Source: Lentisphaeria bacterium (GTDB lineage Bacteria; Verrucomicrobiota; Lentisphaeria; Victivallales; UBA1829). From it: DNA of 5,556 nt. Position 1 is the first letter of the stretch, and each line of letters opens with the position of its first letter. The stretch is from the NCBI GenBank assembly GCA_017504325.1, contig JAFVRL010000099.1:1-5556 (forward strand), written 5' to 3'. Made by a program: the position numbers and the translations under genes. The notes below the pieces were generated by a model. The model was given only the letters and a program-made list of their open reading frames with translations. It made no database searches and had not been told where the DNA came from. Of the stretch, positions 1 to 5,556 are shown piece after piece.

Positions 1-198
1 TACAAAATTATGGGATAGCTTTGGTATTTTTTATAAGATTTCTTGTTGATCCATCCCCATCCTCTGACCGGAAGAAGCTCCTTACGCTATCGGCAAGAGT
101 ACAGTGGGATGATTGTAATTGTTGCAACAGGTATTTTCCTGCGTCCCTGACGGATCTTGACATATAGGGGATATTATAGTCCCGGGGTTGAAAAAACA

Positions 199-215
199 GG
201 CGGTGTCCCACCGTC
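199..215. repeat. short GC-rich hairpin
   Basis: Bases 199-205 (GGCGGTG) pair with 209-215 (CACCGTC) around a TCC loop, with one G-T wobble. This stem stands out in otherwise AT-leaning DNA. No T tract follows on either strand, so it is not a classic terminator. The core TGTCCCA (204-210) recurs inverted as TGGGACA at 272-278, so a protein-binding site is possible. It overlaps the possible regulator remnant, where it may have no function. Confidence 0.25.
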
Positions 216-262
216 CCTCCGGACAGTTTTATTGCGTATAAAATTATGATTACAGGCACGCC

Positions 263-291
263 GTAAAGGAATGGGACAGCCTTTACTTTTT
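263..291 (+). terminator. candidate weak rho-independent terminator
   Basis: GTAAAGG at 263-269 pairs perfectly with CCTTTAC at 280-286 across a 10-base loop, and five T residues (287-291) follow on the plus strand. The layout is that of an intrinsic terminator. The stem is short, with only three G-C pairs, so it would be weak. It could stop transcription entering from the left before the pseudopilin promoter region. No plus-strand gene is visible to its left in the window. Confidence 0.28.
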
Positions 292-370
292 GAACAGTGA
301 TTTTTTCAGTATTTTTTCCTTTCTGCAAAGGCTTTTTTGGGGTTTTATAATTATTTTTATGAAAAAATAG

Positions 371-382
371 TCATAATTATGA
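371..382. promoter_or_regulatory. perfect 12-bp palindrome, candidate operator
   Basis: TCATAATTATGA is identical to its own reverse complement. It sits 11 bases upstream of a candidate -35 element and about 120 bases before the pseudopilin start. Its right part, AATTATGAT (375-383), also occurs at 242-250 in the same orientation. A dimeric regulator could bind here, but the surrounding sequence is so AT-rich that short palindromes also arise by chance. Confidence 0.3.
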
Positions 383-393
383 TAAAAAAGATA

Positions 394-421
394 TTGATTT
401 TTTCAATTTTCTGTTTATACT
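394..421 (+). promoter_or_regulatory. candidate sigma70-type promoter, distal
   Basis: TTGATT (394-399, four of six matches to the -35 consensus) is followed after 16 bases by TATACT (416-421, five of six matches to the -10 consensus). The predicted transcript would start near 428 and carry a leader of about 75 bases. The -35 lies inside a small inverted repeat, ATTGA (393-397) and TCAAT (403-407). The region is AT-rich, so the match is suggestive only. Confidence 0.38.
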
Positions 422-439
422 ATTTTTTATAAAGTTCTT

Positions 440-467
440 TTGCACTGTATTTTTTGCGTACGATAAT
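440..467 (+). promoter_or_regulatory. candidate sigma70-type promoter, proximal
   Basis: TTGCAC (440-445) and GATAAT (462-467) are separated by 16 bases. The -10 matches five of six consensus bases, while the -35 matches only TTG. Transcription would start near 474 and give a short leader of about 30 bases that includes the ribosome binding site. It is an alternative to, or a partner of, the distal promoter at 394-421. Confidence 0.3.
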
Positions 468-490
468 AAAAAAAGCAATGAAAAATTGAC

Positions 491-496
491 AGGAGG
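491..496 (+). promoter_or_regulatory. strong Shine-Dalgarno sequence that fixes the pseudopilin start
   Basis: AGGAGG is a near-perfect anti-Shine-Dalgarno match, seven bases before the ATG at 504. This rules out the in-frame TTG at 486, which would place the ribosome binding site inside the coding sequence. Confidence 0.85.
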
Positions 497-503
497 AAGA
501 TTT

Positions 504-1283
504 ATGAAAAAGAGCCGGAGGGAAAGTCTTTCATCAGGAAAAGCCGCATTTCTTATCCATAACAAATTCACTCTGATTGAATTGCTGGTGGTTATTGCAA
601 TCATTGCTATTCTTGCGGGGATGCTGCTGCCTGCTTTGAGCAGGGCGAAAAAGATGGCGTTGAAGATCTCCTGTGCCAATAATATGTCCAATATCGGCAA
701 AGTATTGATGATGTATGGGCACGATAACAAACATTATCTGCCCGGTTCTTACGATACAAATAATACGATGTGGATGTTTTATCTTGCCGACTATTTCAAG
801 GTGAACAACAAGGTCGGTCATATCGGAACAACGACTAAGTACGGTCGTTTTCCCACCGGGGGAAAATATAAATATCGTTATATTTTCAAGCCTGCCGGAA
901 GAGGACAGATCTTCCAGTGTCCGGCTATGGGCAGTACGCCGGAACGGGCGTTACCTACCAATATCTGGAATTCCATTACCTCCTACGCTATCAACTGGCA
1001 TCTCTCCTATACCAATTACGGTTCCAGTACCTGGAACAATTTCACCTGGGTGAAATATGATGCCCCCCATATCAGAAATCACAGCCGCAGAGTCCTGCTT
1101 ATTGAAAGCGATCCCCGGCCCTTTGCCAAAGGCACTGATTCAAACCTGATGAACTATGAACTGCATTCCAAAAGTGTCAATGCTGTACTTCTTGACGGGC
1201 ATATCGAAAGCGGTAATGTGAGAAAGTACAGTATTATGTCCACAGATAAAAACAAGTGGCTCTGGAAAAGTGATACGGAATAA
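504..1283 (+). CDS. prepilin-type N-terminal cleavage/methylation domain protein (type II pseudopilin-like)
   Basis: Predicted 259-residue type IV pilin/type II secretion pseudopilin-like protein, processed by a prepilin peptidase and assembled or displayed from the inner membrane. A 21-residue basic leader is followed by FTLIELLVV (residues 22-30) and a hydrophobic helix to about residue 45. Glu26 is the conserved fifth residue of the mature protein. The residue before the cleavage site is Lys21 rather than the usual Gly. The C-terminal part has features of the Lentisphaerota/Planctomycetota pseudopilin group: a QCPAMG segment at about residues 132-137, a SYAIN segment, and a His221-Asn226-Asp231-Gly-His233 pattern ending in LLDGH. 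ATG 504 is chosen because of the AGGAGG before it. It lies 29 bases upstream of the GH123-like gene on the same strand, so it is probably the first gene of the operon. Its exact role in glycan use is unknown. It uses TCA and TTA codons that the downstream genes almost lack. Confidence 0.92.
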   Translation: MKKSRRESLSSGKAAFLIHNKFTLIELLVVIAIIAILAGMLLPALSRAKKMALKISCANNMSNIGKVLMMYGHDNKHYLPGSYDTNNTMWMFYLADYFKVNNKVGHIGTTTKYGRFPTGGKYKYRYIFKPAGRGQIFQCPAMGSTPERALPTNIWNSITSYAINWHLSYTNYGSSTWNNFTWVKYDAPHIRNHSRRVLLIESDPRPFAKGTDSNLMNYELHSKSVNAVLLDGHIESGNVRKYSIMSTDKNKWLWKSDTE

Positions 1284-1312
1284 ACAATATACATAAATGG
1301 AAAGGAATCAAA

Positions 1313-3664
1313 ATGAATATTCTGAAAAAAAGTCTGACATTTTCACTGACCGTACTTGCCGCATTGGGATTGACTGCGGAAAGTGTTACTCTGGAGAATG
1401 ATTACATGAAGATCATTGTTGAACCGGATGCCGGAGCAAGGATCTCCTCCTGGGAATTGAAGAAATTTCCTGAAAAGATCGTGAAAACCTGGAACAGGAT
1501 CAAATCCGGCAGAAAGATCAAAAAAGCCAAAAAGGCGATCTATTCCGGCGGGGCATTGGGCGGTCACATGTGCGGAGCCTATCAGGATGAACAGCTGGAT
1601 GCCTCCTATAAAGTAATCAGCAAAAGTCCCACTCATATCGGGATGAAGTGGTTGAATAAATATACTCTTTTTGATGGGCTGGAAGAAACAAGAACGGTCA
1701 AACTGGACGGCAACAGTTTGAAAGTAAATTTCCTTGTGAAAAATACCGGAAAGGAAAAAAGAGTCATCTACTACCGTTTGCAGGATTTTATCGGTACCGG
1801 AAATGCACTGGGAGAACAAGCTGTAACGGTTTATCCTTCCAAAGAAGGGATCACCGCAACCGCTTTTCAGAACGGGGAAACCAAAGCCATTATGAATTTG
1901 AAAGCCCCCTGGTATGCCCAGGTGAACCATTTGACCTCCTGTGTGATGAAAGTAACAGCTTCCGGCGCACCTCTGCGTAACATCATGTTCTATACAGGTT
2001 CTTCCTCTTCCCGTACAGGGGAATTTTTCTGGGTTCCTGCTACACTTTCTCCCGGAGAGACGTGGGAGGCAGCTATCACCTATTCCTTTACTGATCTTAA
2101 AGATGAAAAAGGCGAACTTGCTTCTGAAAAGATCGCAAGTGCAAGATTGCGGGACATCAATAAAAAACAGGTTCCTGCCGCCTTCAACTGCAAATATGGC
2201 CCTGCTTACGGCAATGCGGTCATCACCCCCGTTTCCGCAGGCGGCGTCATCCCGCAGGGAATGATTCTGGAACGCTTTAAAAGTATGTCTGAACTTTCCC
2301 TCTCCGGCGCAAAAGGAGAGATCGTCCTTGGGGCATTCTCTCTTACTGCCAGAAAGAGTATTGCTTCCGGAAAGATCTCTTTCGGCGAGTTCAAAGATGA
2401 AAAAGGAAATGTTCTTGCCATCAAGGTGGATCCCTACTTCATCACAAGAGACGGTGCCGATTTTATGACCAGAAACTGGAAGTTTGCCGATGGATTCCCT
2501 GTTGAAGCGGCAAATACAAAAAGTAAAGTACCCTATGAAAAAGCGATCACGCCCTTTGCTCTGAAAGCCGATGAATCCGCACATTTCCGTATCTATCTGG
2601 AAGTCCCCAAAGAGGCAAAAGGCGGAACTTATACCGGAAAATGTTTCTTTGACCTTGCCGGAAATGAACGCATTTCCTTTGACATCAGCCTCAAGGTATG
2701 GGACTTTGCTCTGGAACTTCCCAAAGACAAAGGGTATGGAGCATTTTCCACCTTCAGTCTGCTGGGGGATAAACATGGAGCCTCCAAGTTCGGCAGCACA
2801 AAAGCCGAATTCAAAAAAGCTATCGCCGAATGGACAAAACGCAACTGGAGAAACTATGTGCTTTATATGTCCAATCCGGAAAATATCCTCTGGGCATTGG
2901 ATGAATTTGCCGCCGCAGGCTGGCGGGATGCCCGCTTTGTTCTCATCCGTCCCCATGTCCCCTATAAGGAACTTATGAAACGGTATGGAAAATATAATTT
3001 CACCTTCCTGCCCTGGGGGATCGATGAACCCATCAACTACAATATGGTGAAAGAGTGTGCGAAAAAGTATGTGAGATTCCAGAAAAATCTGGATTATCCC
3101 AATATGAATTTTTCCGCCAATACCCCTCTCTCCCTTGCCATTATGGATTCTCTGCCCAAGACCCATCCCACCATTGCCGTTACAGGTAATGTGATGTATT
3201 TTGTGGATAAGACAAGGGAACTTGCCAAACAAAAGAGAATGAATTTCTGGTATGCCGGAACTCCCAAAAAGGATGTGGCGGGCAGATTGCTCCGGGGGAT
3301 CTATGTATGGAAAGAACCTACCGCAGGAATGATGGACTGGGGGGAAATGGCAGGAACAAGCCGGATGAAAAATTCTTTCCATGCCTTCCTTGCCGACGGC
3401 GAATTGCGTCCTTCCCAGAAACTGGAGAATATGACCCAGGGCTTGACCGACCTTCTTTACCTCAATACTCTGGAACAGACCATCAAGCGCGCCAAAAAAG
3501 ATTCTCCCGCAGCAAAAGAGGGACAGAAATTCCTGGATTGGATCAGAGGAAGATTCGGTATCGACTATACCGGGGAAGCTGCTGAAATCAACTTTGAATT
3601 TCTGGATATGATCCGTTCCCGGGCTGCTGTCCATACGGAAAACATCCTTAAAGAAGGAAAATAA
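1313..3664 (+). CDS. secreted GH123/DUF4091-like glycoside hydrolase with mutarotase-like N-terminal domain
   Basis: Predicted exported 783-residue glycan-processing enzyme. Residues 1-22 form a signal peptide (basic start, hydrophobic core, likely cut after LTA22). Residues of about 24-270 look like a galactose-mutarotase-type beta-sandwich: a LENDYMKIIVEPDAGARIS start and a later 'lkvnflvkNTGkekr' segment. Residues of about 300-470 match the beta-rich domain preceding DUF4091/GH123 catalytic regions, with VPKEAKGGTYTG (431-442) and VWDF (462-465). The C-terminal barrel has WGIDEP, with an Asp571-Glu572 pair where GH123 enzymes carry their catalytic Asp-Glu. It also has FWYAG (645-649), GIYVWKEPTAGMMDWG (662-677) and the typical helix GLTDLLYLNTLE starting at 710. 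GH123 members are beta-N-acetylgalactosaminidases using substrate-assisted catalysis, but DUF4091 relatives are broader, so the substrate is not assigned. AAAGGA (1301-1306) precedes the ATG by six bases. It is probably cotranscribed with both neighbours. Other starts are unlikely because they would lose the signal peptide. Confidence 0.82.
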   Translation: MNILKKSLTFSLTVLAALGLTAESVTLENDYMKIIVEPDAGARISSWELKKFPEKIVKTWNRIKSGRKIKKAKKAIYSGGALGGHMCGAYQDEQLDASYKVISKSPTHIGMKWLNKYTLFDGLEETRTVKLDGNSLKVNFLVKNTGKEKRVIYYRLQDFIGTGNALGEQAVTVYPSKEGITATAFQNGETKAIMNLKAPWYAQVNHLTSCVMKVTASGAPLRNIMFYTGSSSSRTGEFFWVPATLSPGETWEAAITYSFTDLKDEKGELASEKIASARLRDINKKQVPAAFNCKYGPAYGNAVITPVSAGGVIPQGMILERFKSMSELSLSGAKGEIVLGAFSLTARKSIASGKISFGEFKDEKGNVLAIKVDPYFITRDGADFMTRNWKFADGFPVEAANTKSKVPYEKAITPFALKADESAHFRIYLEVPKEAKGGTYTGKCFFDLAGNERISFDISLKVWDFALELPKDKGYGAFSTFSLLGDKHGASKFGSTKAEFKKAIAEWTKRNWRNYVLYMSNPENILWALDEFAAAGWRDARFVLIRPHVPYKELMKRYGKYNFTFLPWGIDEPINYNMVKECAKKYVRFQKNLDYPNMNFSANTPLSLAIMDSLPKTHPTIAVTGNVMYFVDKTRELAKQKRMNFWYAGTPKKDVAGRLLRGIYVWKEPTAGMMDWGEMAGTSRMKNSFHAFLADGELRPSQKLENMTQGLTDLLYLNTLEQTIKRAKKDSPAAKEGQKFLDWIRGRFGIDYTGEAAEINFEFLDMIRSRAAVHTENILKEGK

Positions 3665-3667
3665 ATC

Positions 3668-5556
3668 ATGGGTAAGTTTGTTTCGGTAAAAACATTTCTC
3701 CTGTTTCTGCTTTCCTGCCTTGTACTTTTTTGCGTGCAGGGGCAGGAAAAGAAAAAGATCAATGCACTTTTTGAGAAAGAGTATGCTTCTCCATTGAAGA
3801 TAGCAGAATATGTATCCTCCATGGATATGAACAATGCCTTTGTCAAAGAGGTCAATCTTCTGCCCACGCAGAATATCCGTGTGGAAATGGTCGTTTCCGG
3901 TAAGGAGAAAGGGCTGCTTGCCGGAGCAAAGGTGAAAATTTTTTCCGGAAAGAAAAATTCCATTCTTGTCCCTATCTTCTGGAATAAGAAAGTTACAGAG
4001 GAAAAAACTCTTTATACCGGGGAATTTGCCGCCAATGCAAAAGGTATTACAAGGATCCTTTTCCTTCCTTACAAATGCAAAGGAAAAGGGACACTTCTTG
4101 TTCACCGCATCAAAATGAGTATTTCCGATGACCCTGTTGTGCAGAAAACTGCTGTACCTGAAACTCCGGCAAAAGTCAAAAAGACTCCTCCTCCTGAAGA
4201 AAAAGAGGAAACACATTTAACGGCAACTTTTGAAAAAACTTTTGAAGATCCTCTGAAAGTAAGTAAATATGTATGGTCTTATGATGTGGGCGGCAATTTT
4301 GCCTCCACCATTAGAAAACTCAAAAATCAGCTTCTTACAGTGGAAATGGTTGTTTCCGGGGAGGATAAAAATACTCTTGCCGGGGCAAAAGTAAAACTCT
4401 TTTCCAAAAGGAAAGGCGGTACTTTCCTTGCTCCCATCTTCTGGAAAAAGAAGGTGACAAAGGAAAAGACCCTCTATAAAGGCGTATGCGATGCGAAAGT
4501 CATTGACGCCTCCCGGGTGCAGTTTCTTGTTTATAATTGTACGGTCAAAGGGACTCTTCTTGTCCACAGTATAAAAATGACGGTGGCAGGGGAGTGTTAT
4601 ACAAAAGCGGAACTGAAAAAGAAAAGTGCCGGAAAAAAGATCGACCCCAAAGGGAAAATCCCCCTTACGCCGCTTACCGTAAAACGGGATTTCTTTCCTG
4701 CCGGAGTATATTTTTATGTTACAGAAAATTCTCTCGGCAAAACGCCCGCCGAATCGGAAAAAAAATTCCGAACCTGCATGAAAGATATTGCTTCCCATCA
4801 TTGCAATACGGTTTACATTTCCGGACTTTCCAGTGATCCGGAAGCACTGAACAAATACTGTAAGATCGCTTCTGAATACGGAATAAAAGTCTTTGCCCAG
4901 GGCAATGGTTCCCTCTATGTGCAGATCGGAAAGGGCCCGGATTATTTTGAAAATGTGACTATGCGGTCTTTCCGGAAGAATCTTCCCCTTATCAAAGCGG
5001 ATAATCTCATGGGATTTTCCACCAAAGAGGAGGTCGATCCGGAACCCTATGCCACTGATTTGATGCAGAAGGCAAGAGCTTCCCAGAAACAGCTTCTGAA
5101 AAAAGTTCCCACATACACCTTGCACAACCGTCTGAATGCCATGGCGATGGATGATGATCCCGCCAATCAGCCGGACTGGTACGCCTTTGATATGTACCGC
5201 TTCAAACTGCATCCCTCCCGGAATGTGGTCATGACCCCTTCCAAGGCGGCATACCGTATCCGTACCAATCTGGAGATCGCCTATCTTCATGCGGCAAAAT
5301 ACGGGAAACCCCTGATTTTTACAGGGCAGGGGGTAAAGGTTTTTTCCACAGTAAAAAGCAATAAATTCACCAAAGCAAGCGCAATGAAAGAGATTTCCCC
5401 GGGGGTGTGGCAGGGATACACCCGTTATATGCCGAAAAATGCCATGTATTTACAGTTTTATCTTTCTGTCATGTCCGGCTGCCGGGGGTTCCTTGTATAT
5501 CATTACATGAGTTCGGAAAAAGAACAGACTCTTGTAAAGAAAGATCTTACACCGCA
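3668..5556 (+). CDS. secreted multidomain protein: two tandem beta-rich modules plus TIM-barrel glycosidase-like domain (3' end outside window)
   Basis: The reading frame is open from ATG 3668 to the window edge (629 codons, no stop). The start is three bases after the previous stop, with an AAGGA Shine-Dalgarno (3654-3658) inside the end of that gene, so translation is probably coupled. Residues 1-25 form a hydrophobic export signal, likely cut near VQG25; Cys17 and Cys22 lack a convincing lipobox. Residues of about 34-153 and 187-307 are two copies of one module sharing EMVVSG, LAGAKVK, PIFW, KTLY and GTLLVH. They are joined by a Pro/Lys/Glu-rich linker (about 156-186). From about residue 340 the sequence resembles a (beta/alpha)8 glycosidase: FFPAGVYFYVTE (342-353), NTVYISG (380-386), GFSTKEEVDPE (449-459), WYAFDMYRF (504-512), GKPLIFTGQG (546-555) and SGCRGFLVYHY (603-613). 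These follow the order seen in GH-A-type barrels, where a 'DEP'-like acid/base segment, a 'D-x-Y' strand and a 'KPxxxxxQ' strand occur. Glu454 or Glu455 could be catalytic, but the family is not identified. Probable role: extracellular glycan binding and hydrolysis. Confidence 0.82.
   Translation, partial: MGKFVSVKTFLLFLLSCLVLFCVQGQEKKKINALFEKEYASPLKIAEYVSSMDMNNAFVKEVNLLPTQNIRVEMVVSGKEKGLLAGAKVKIFSGKKNSILVPIFWNKKVTEEKTLYTGEFAANAKGITRILFLPYKCKGKGTLLVHRIKMSISDDPVVQKTAVPETPAKVKKTPPPEEKEETHLTATFEKTFEDPLKVSKYVWSYDVGGNFASTIRKLKNQLLTVEMVVSGEDKNTLAGAKVKLFSKRKGGTFLAPIFWKKKVTKEKTLYKGVCDAKVIDASRVQFLVYNCTVKGTLLVHSIKMTVAGECYTKAELKKKSAGKKIDPKGKIPLTPLTVKRDFFPAGVYFYVTENSLGKTPAESEKKFRTCMKDIASHHCNTVYISGLSSDPEALNKYCKIASEYGIKVFAQGNGSLYVQIGKGPDYFENVTMRSFRKNLPLIKADNLMGFSTKEEVDPEPYATDLMQKARASQKQLLKKVPTYTLHNRLNAMAMDDDPANQPDWYAFDMYRFKLHPSRNVVMTPSKAAYRIRTNLEIAYLHAAKYGKPLIFTGQGVKVFSTVKSNKFTKASAMKEISPGVWQGYTRYMPKNAMYLQFYLSVMSGCRGFLVYHYMSSEKEQTLVKKDLTP
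3767..4588 (+). repeat. tandem intragenic domain duplication (two copies of about 120 codons)
   Basis: Copy A spans about 3767-4126 (residues 34-153) and copy B about 4226-4588 (residues 187-307), offset by 153-154 residues. Matching segments in order are FEK-x-(Y/F), EMVVSG (73/226), LAGAKVK (84/237), PIFW-x-KKVT (102/256), EKTLY-x-G (112/266), KGTLLVH (about 140/294) and IKM (148/302). Likeness is also visible in the DNA, for example gaaatggt-(c/t)-gtttccgg in both copies. The short beta-strand-like blocks and the position before a catalytic barrel suggest a carbohydrate-binding jelly-roll module, which is inference. Confidence 0.88.

Larger units (their letters stand above)
1..298 (-). pseudogene. 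possible decayed C-terminal end of a LacI/GntR-type transcriptional regulator
   Basis: Read on the minus strand, bases of about 298 down to 90 give a protein-like stretch containing NIPYMSRSVRDAGKYLLQQL. This resembles the region of LacI-type effector-binding domains where a 'TT(V/I)xQP...(E/D)xGxxAxxLL' segment precedes the last strands. Near bases 80-95 a one-base frame change continues it as RKELLPVRGWGWINKKS, resembling the usual LacI ending (a hydrophobic strand, then R-x-S). That second frame stays open to the window edge at base 1. No DNA-binding helix-turn-helix part is present, and the only start in frame is a TTG at 328 with no ribosome binding site. It is therefore best read as a truncated, frameshifted remnant, or as chance. 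The resemblance is by eye and weak. A regulator relic divergent from a glycan operon would be sensible context, but this is inference. Confidence 0.28.

Noticed and set aside
157..180. TTGACA at 157-162 with TATAGT/TATTAT nearby as a plus-strand promoter.
   Set aside because: The -35 is perfect but the -10-like elements are only 9-12 bases away, too close for a sigma70 promoter, and no -10 lies at the proper distance.
486..503. TTG at 486 as the pseudopilin start.
   Set aside because: It would put the strong AGGAGG inside the gene and has no ribosome binding site of its own; ATG 504 has ideal spacing.
377..821. Minus-strand open frames at 377-730 and 534-821.
   Set aside because: They are shadows of the pseudopilin N-terminal coding region and read as its antisense; no ribosome binding site or domain supports them.
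2571..3585. Other-frame open stretches on both strands inside the GH123-like gene (for example 2571-2978 and 3307-3585 plus, 2206-2424 and 2629-2844 minus).
   Set aside because: All lie wholly within a well-supported gene, have no export signal or recognisable motifs, and look like frame shadows.
3668..3736. Lipoprotein signal (Cys17 or Cys22) for the third gene.
   Set aside because: The residues before either Cys do not fit a lipobox (LLS-C and VLF-C), and the hydrophobic run continues past Cys17; a standard signal peptide fits better.
1343..4216. A 957-codon open frame on the minus strand, followed in the same frame by another at 4217-5290.
   Set aside because: Its codons are exactly aligned with the sense codons of the two plus-strand genes, so it is open only because those genes avoid TTA, CTA and TCA. 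Its translation is rich in Phe, Cys, His and Gly and lacks domain-like patterns, and the plus strand has signal peptides, ribosome binding sites and clear domains.
1..5556. CRISPR arrays, tRNA or rRNA genes, insertion sequences and attachment sites.
   Set aside because: No regularly spaced repeats, tRNA-like cloverleaf, transposase or terminal inverted repeats were seen.

Overview
The window looks like chromosomal DNA from a Lentisphaerota (Lentisphaerae, Victivallis-like) bacterium of the PVC group. This rests on recognising gene types, not on a database search. The main clue is a prepilin-type protein with an FTLIELLVVIAIIAILAG segment and a C-terminal LLDGH motif, set directly upstream of large secreted glycan-processing proteins. 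That arrangement is a hallmark of Lentisphaerota genomes and also occurs in some Planctomycetota.

Layout. Bases 1-503 hold no intact gene. On the minus strand of about 1-298 there is a protein-like stretch that may be the decayed C-terminal end of a LacI/GntR-type regulator, broken by a frameshift. Bases 300-490 are very AT-rich and carry a perfect 12-bp palindrome and two candidate sigma70-type promoters. A strong Shine-Dalgarno sequence at 491-496 fixes the first start codon. Three plus-strand genes follow, tightly packed: a pseudopilin (504-1283), a 783-residue secreted GH123/DUF4091-like protein with a mutarotase-like N-terminal beta-sandwich (1313-3664), and a third secreted protein (3668 to beyond the window end). 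The third has two tandem copies of one roughly 120-residue module, a charged Pro/Lys linker between them, and then a TIM-barrel-like glycosidase domain cut off by the window edge.

How they fit together. The gaps are 28-29 nt and 3 nt, all on one strand, with no terminator between genes, so this is very probably one operon. The inferred job is extracellular or periplasmic breakdown of a complex host or plant glycan: two predicted secreted glycoside hydrolase-like proteins are made together with a surface or secretion-associated pseudopilin. The substrate cannot be read from the sequence. The most novel element is the duplicated module of the third gene, which I do not recognise as a named family and which could be a new carbohydrate-binding module.
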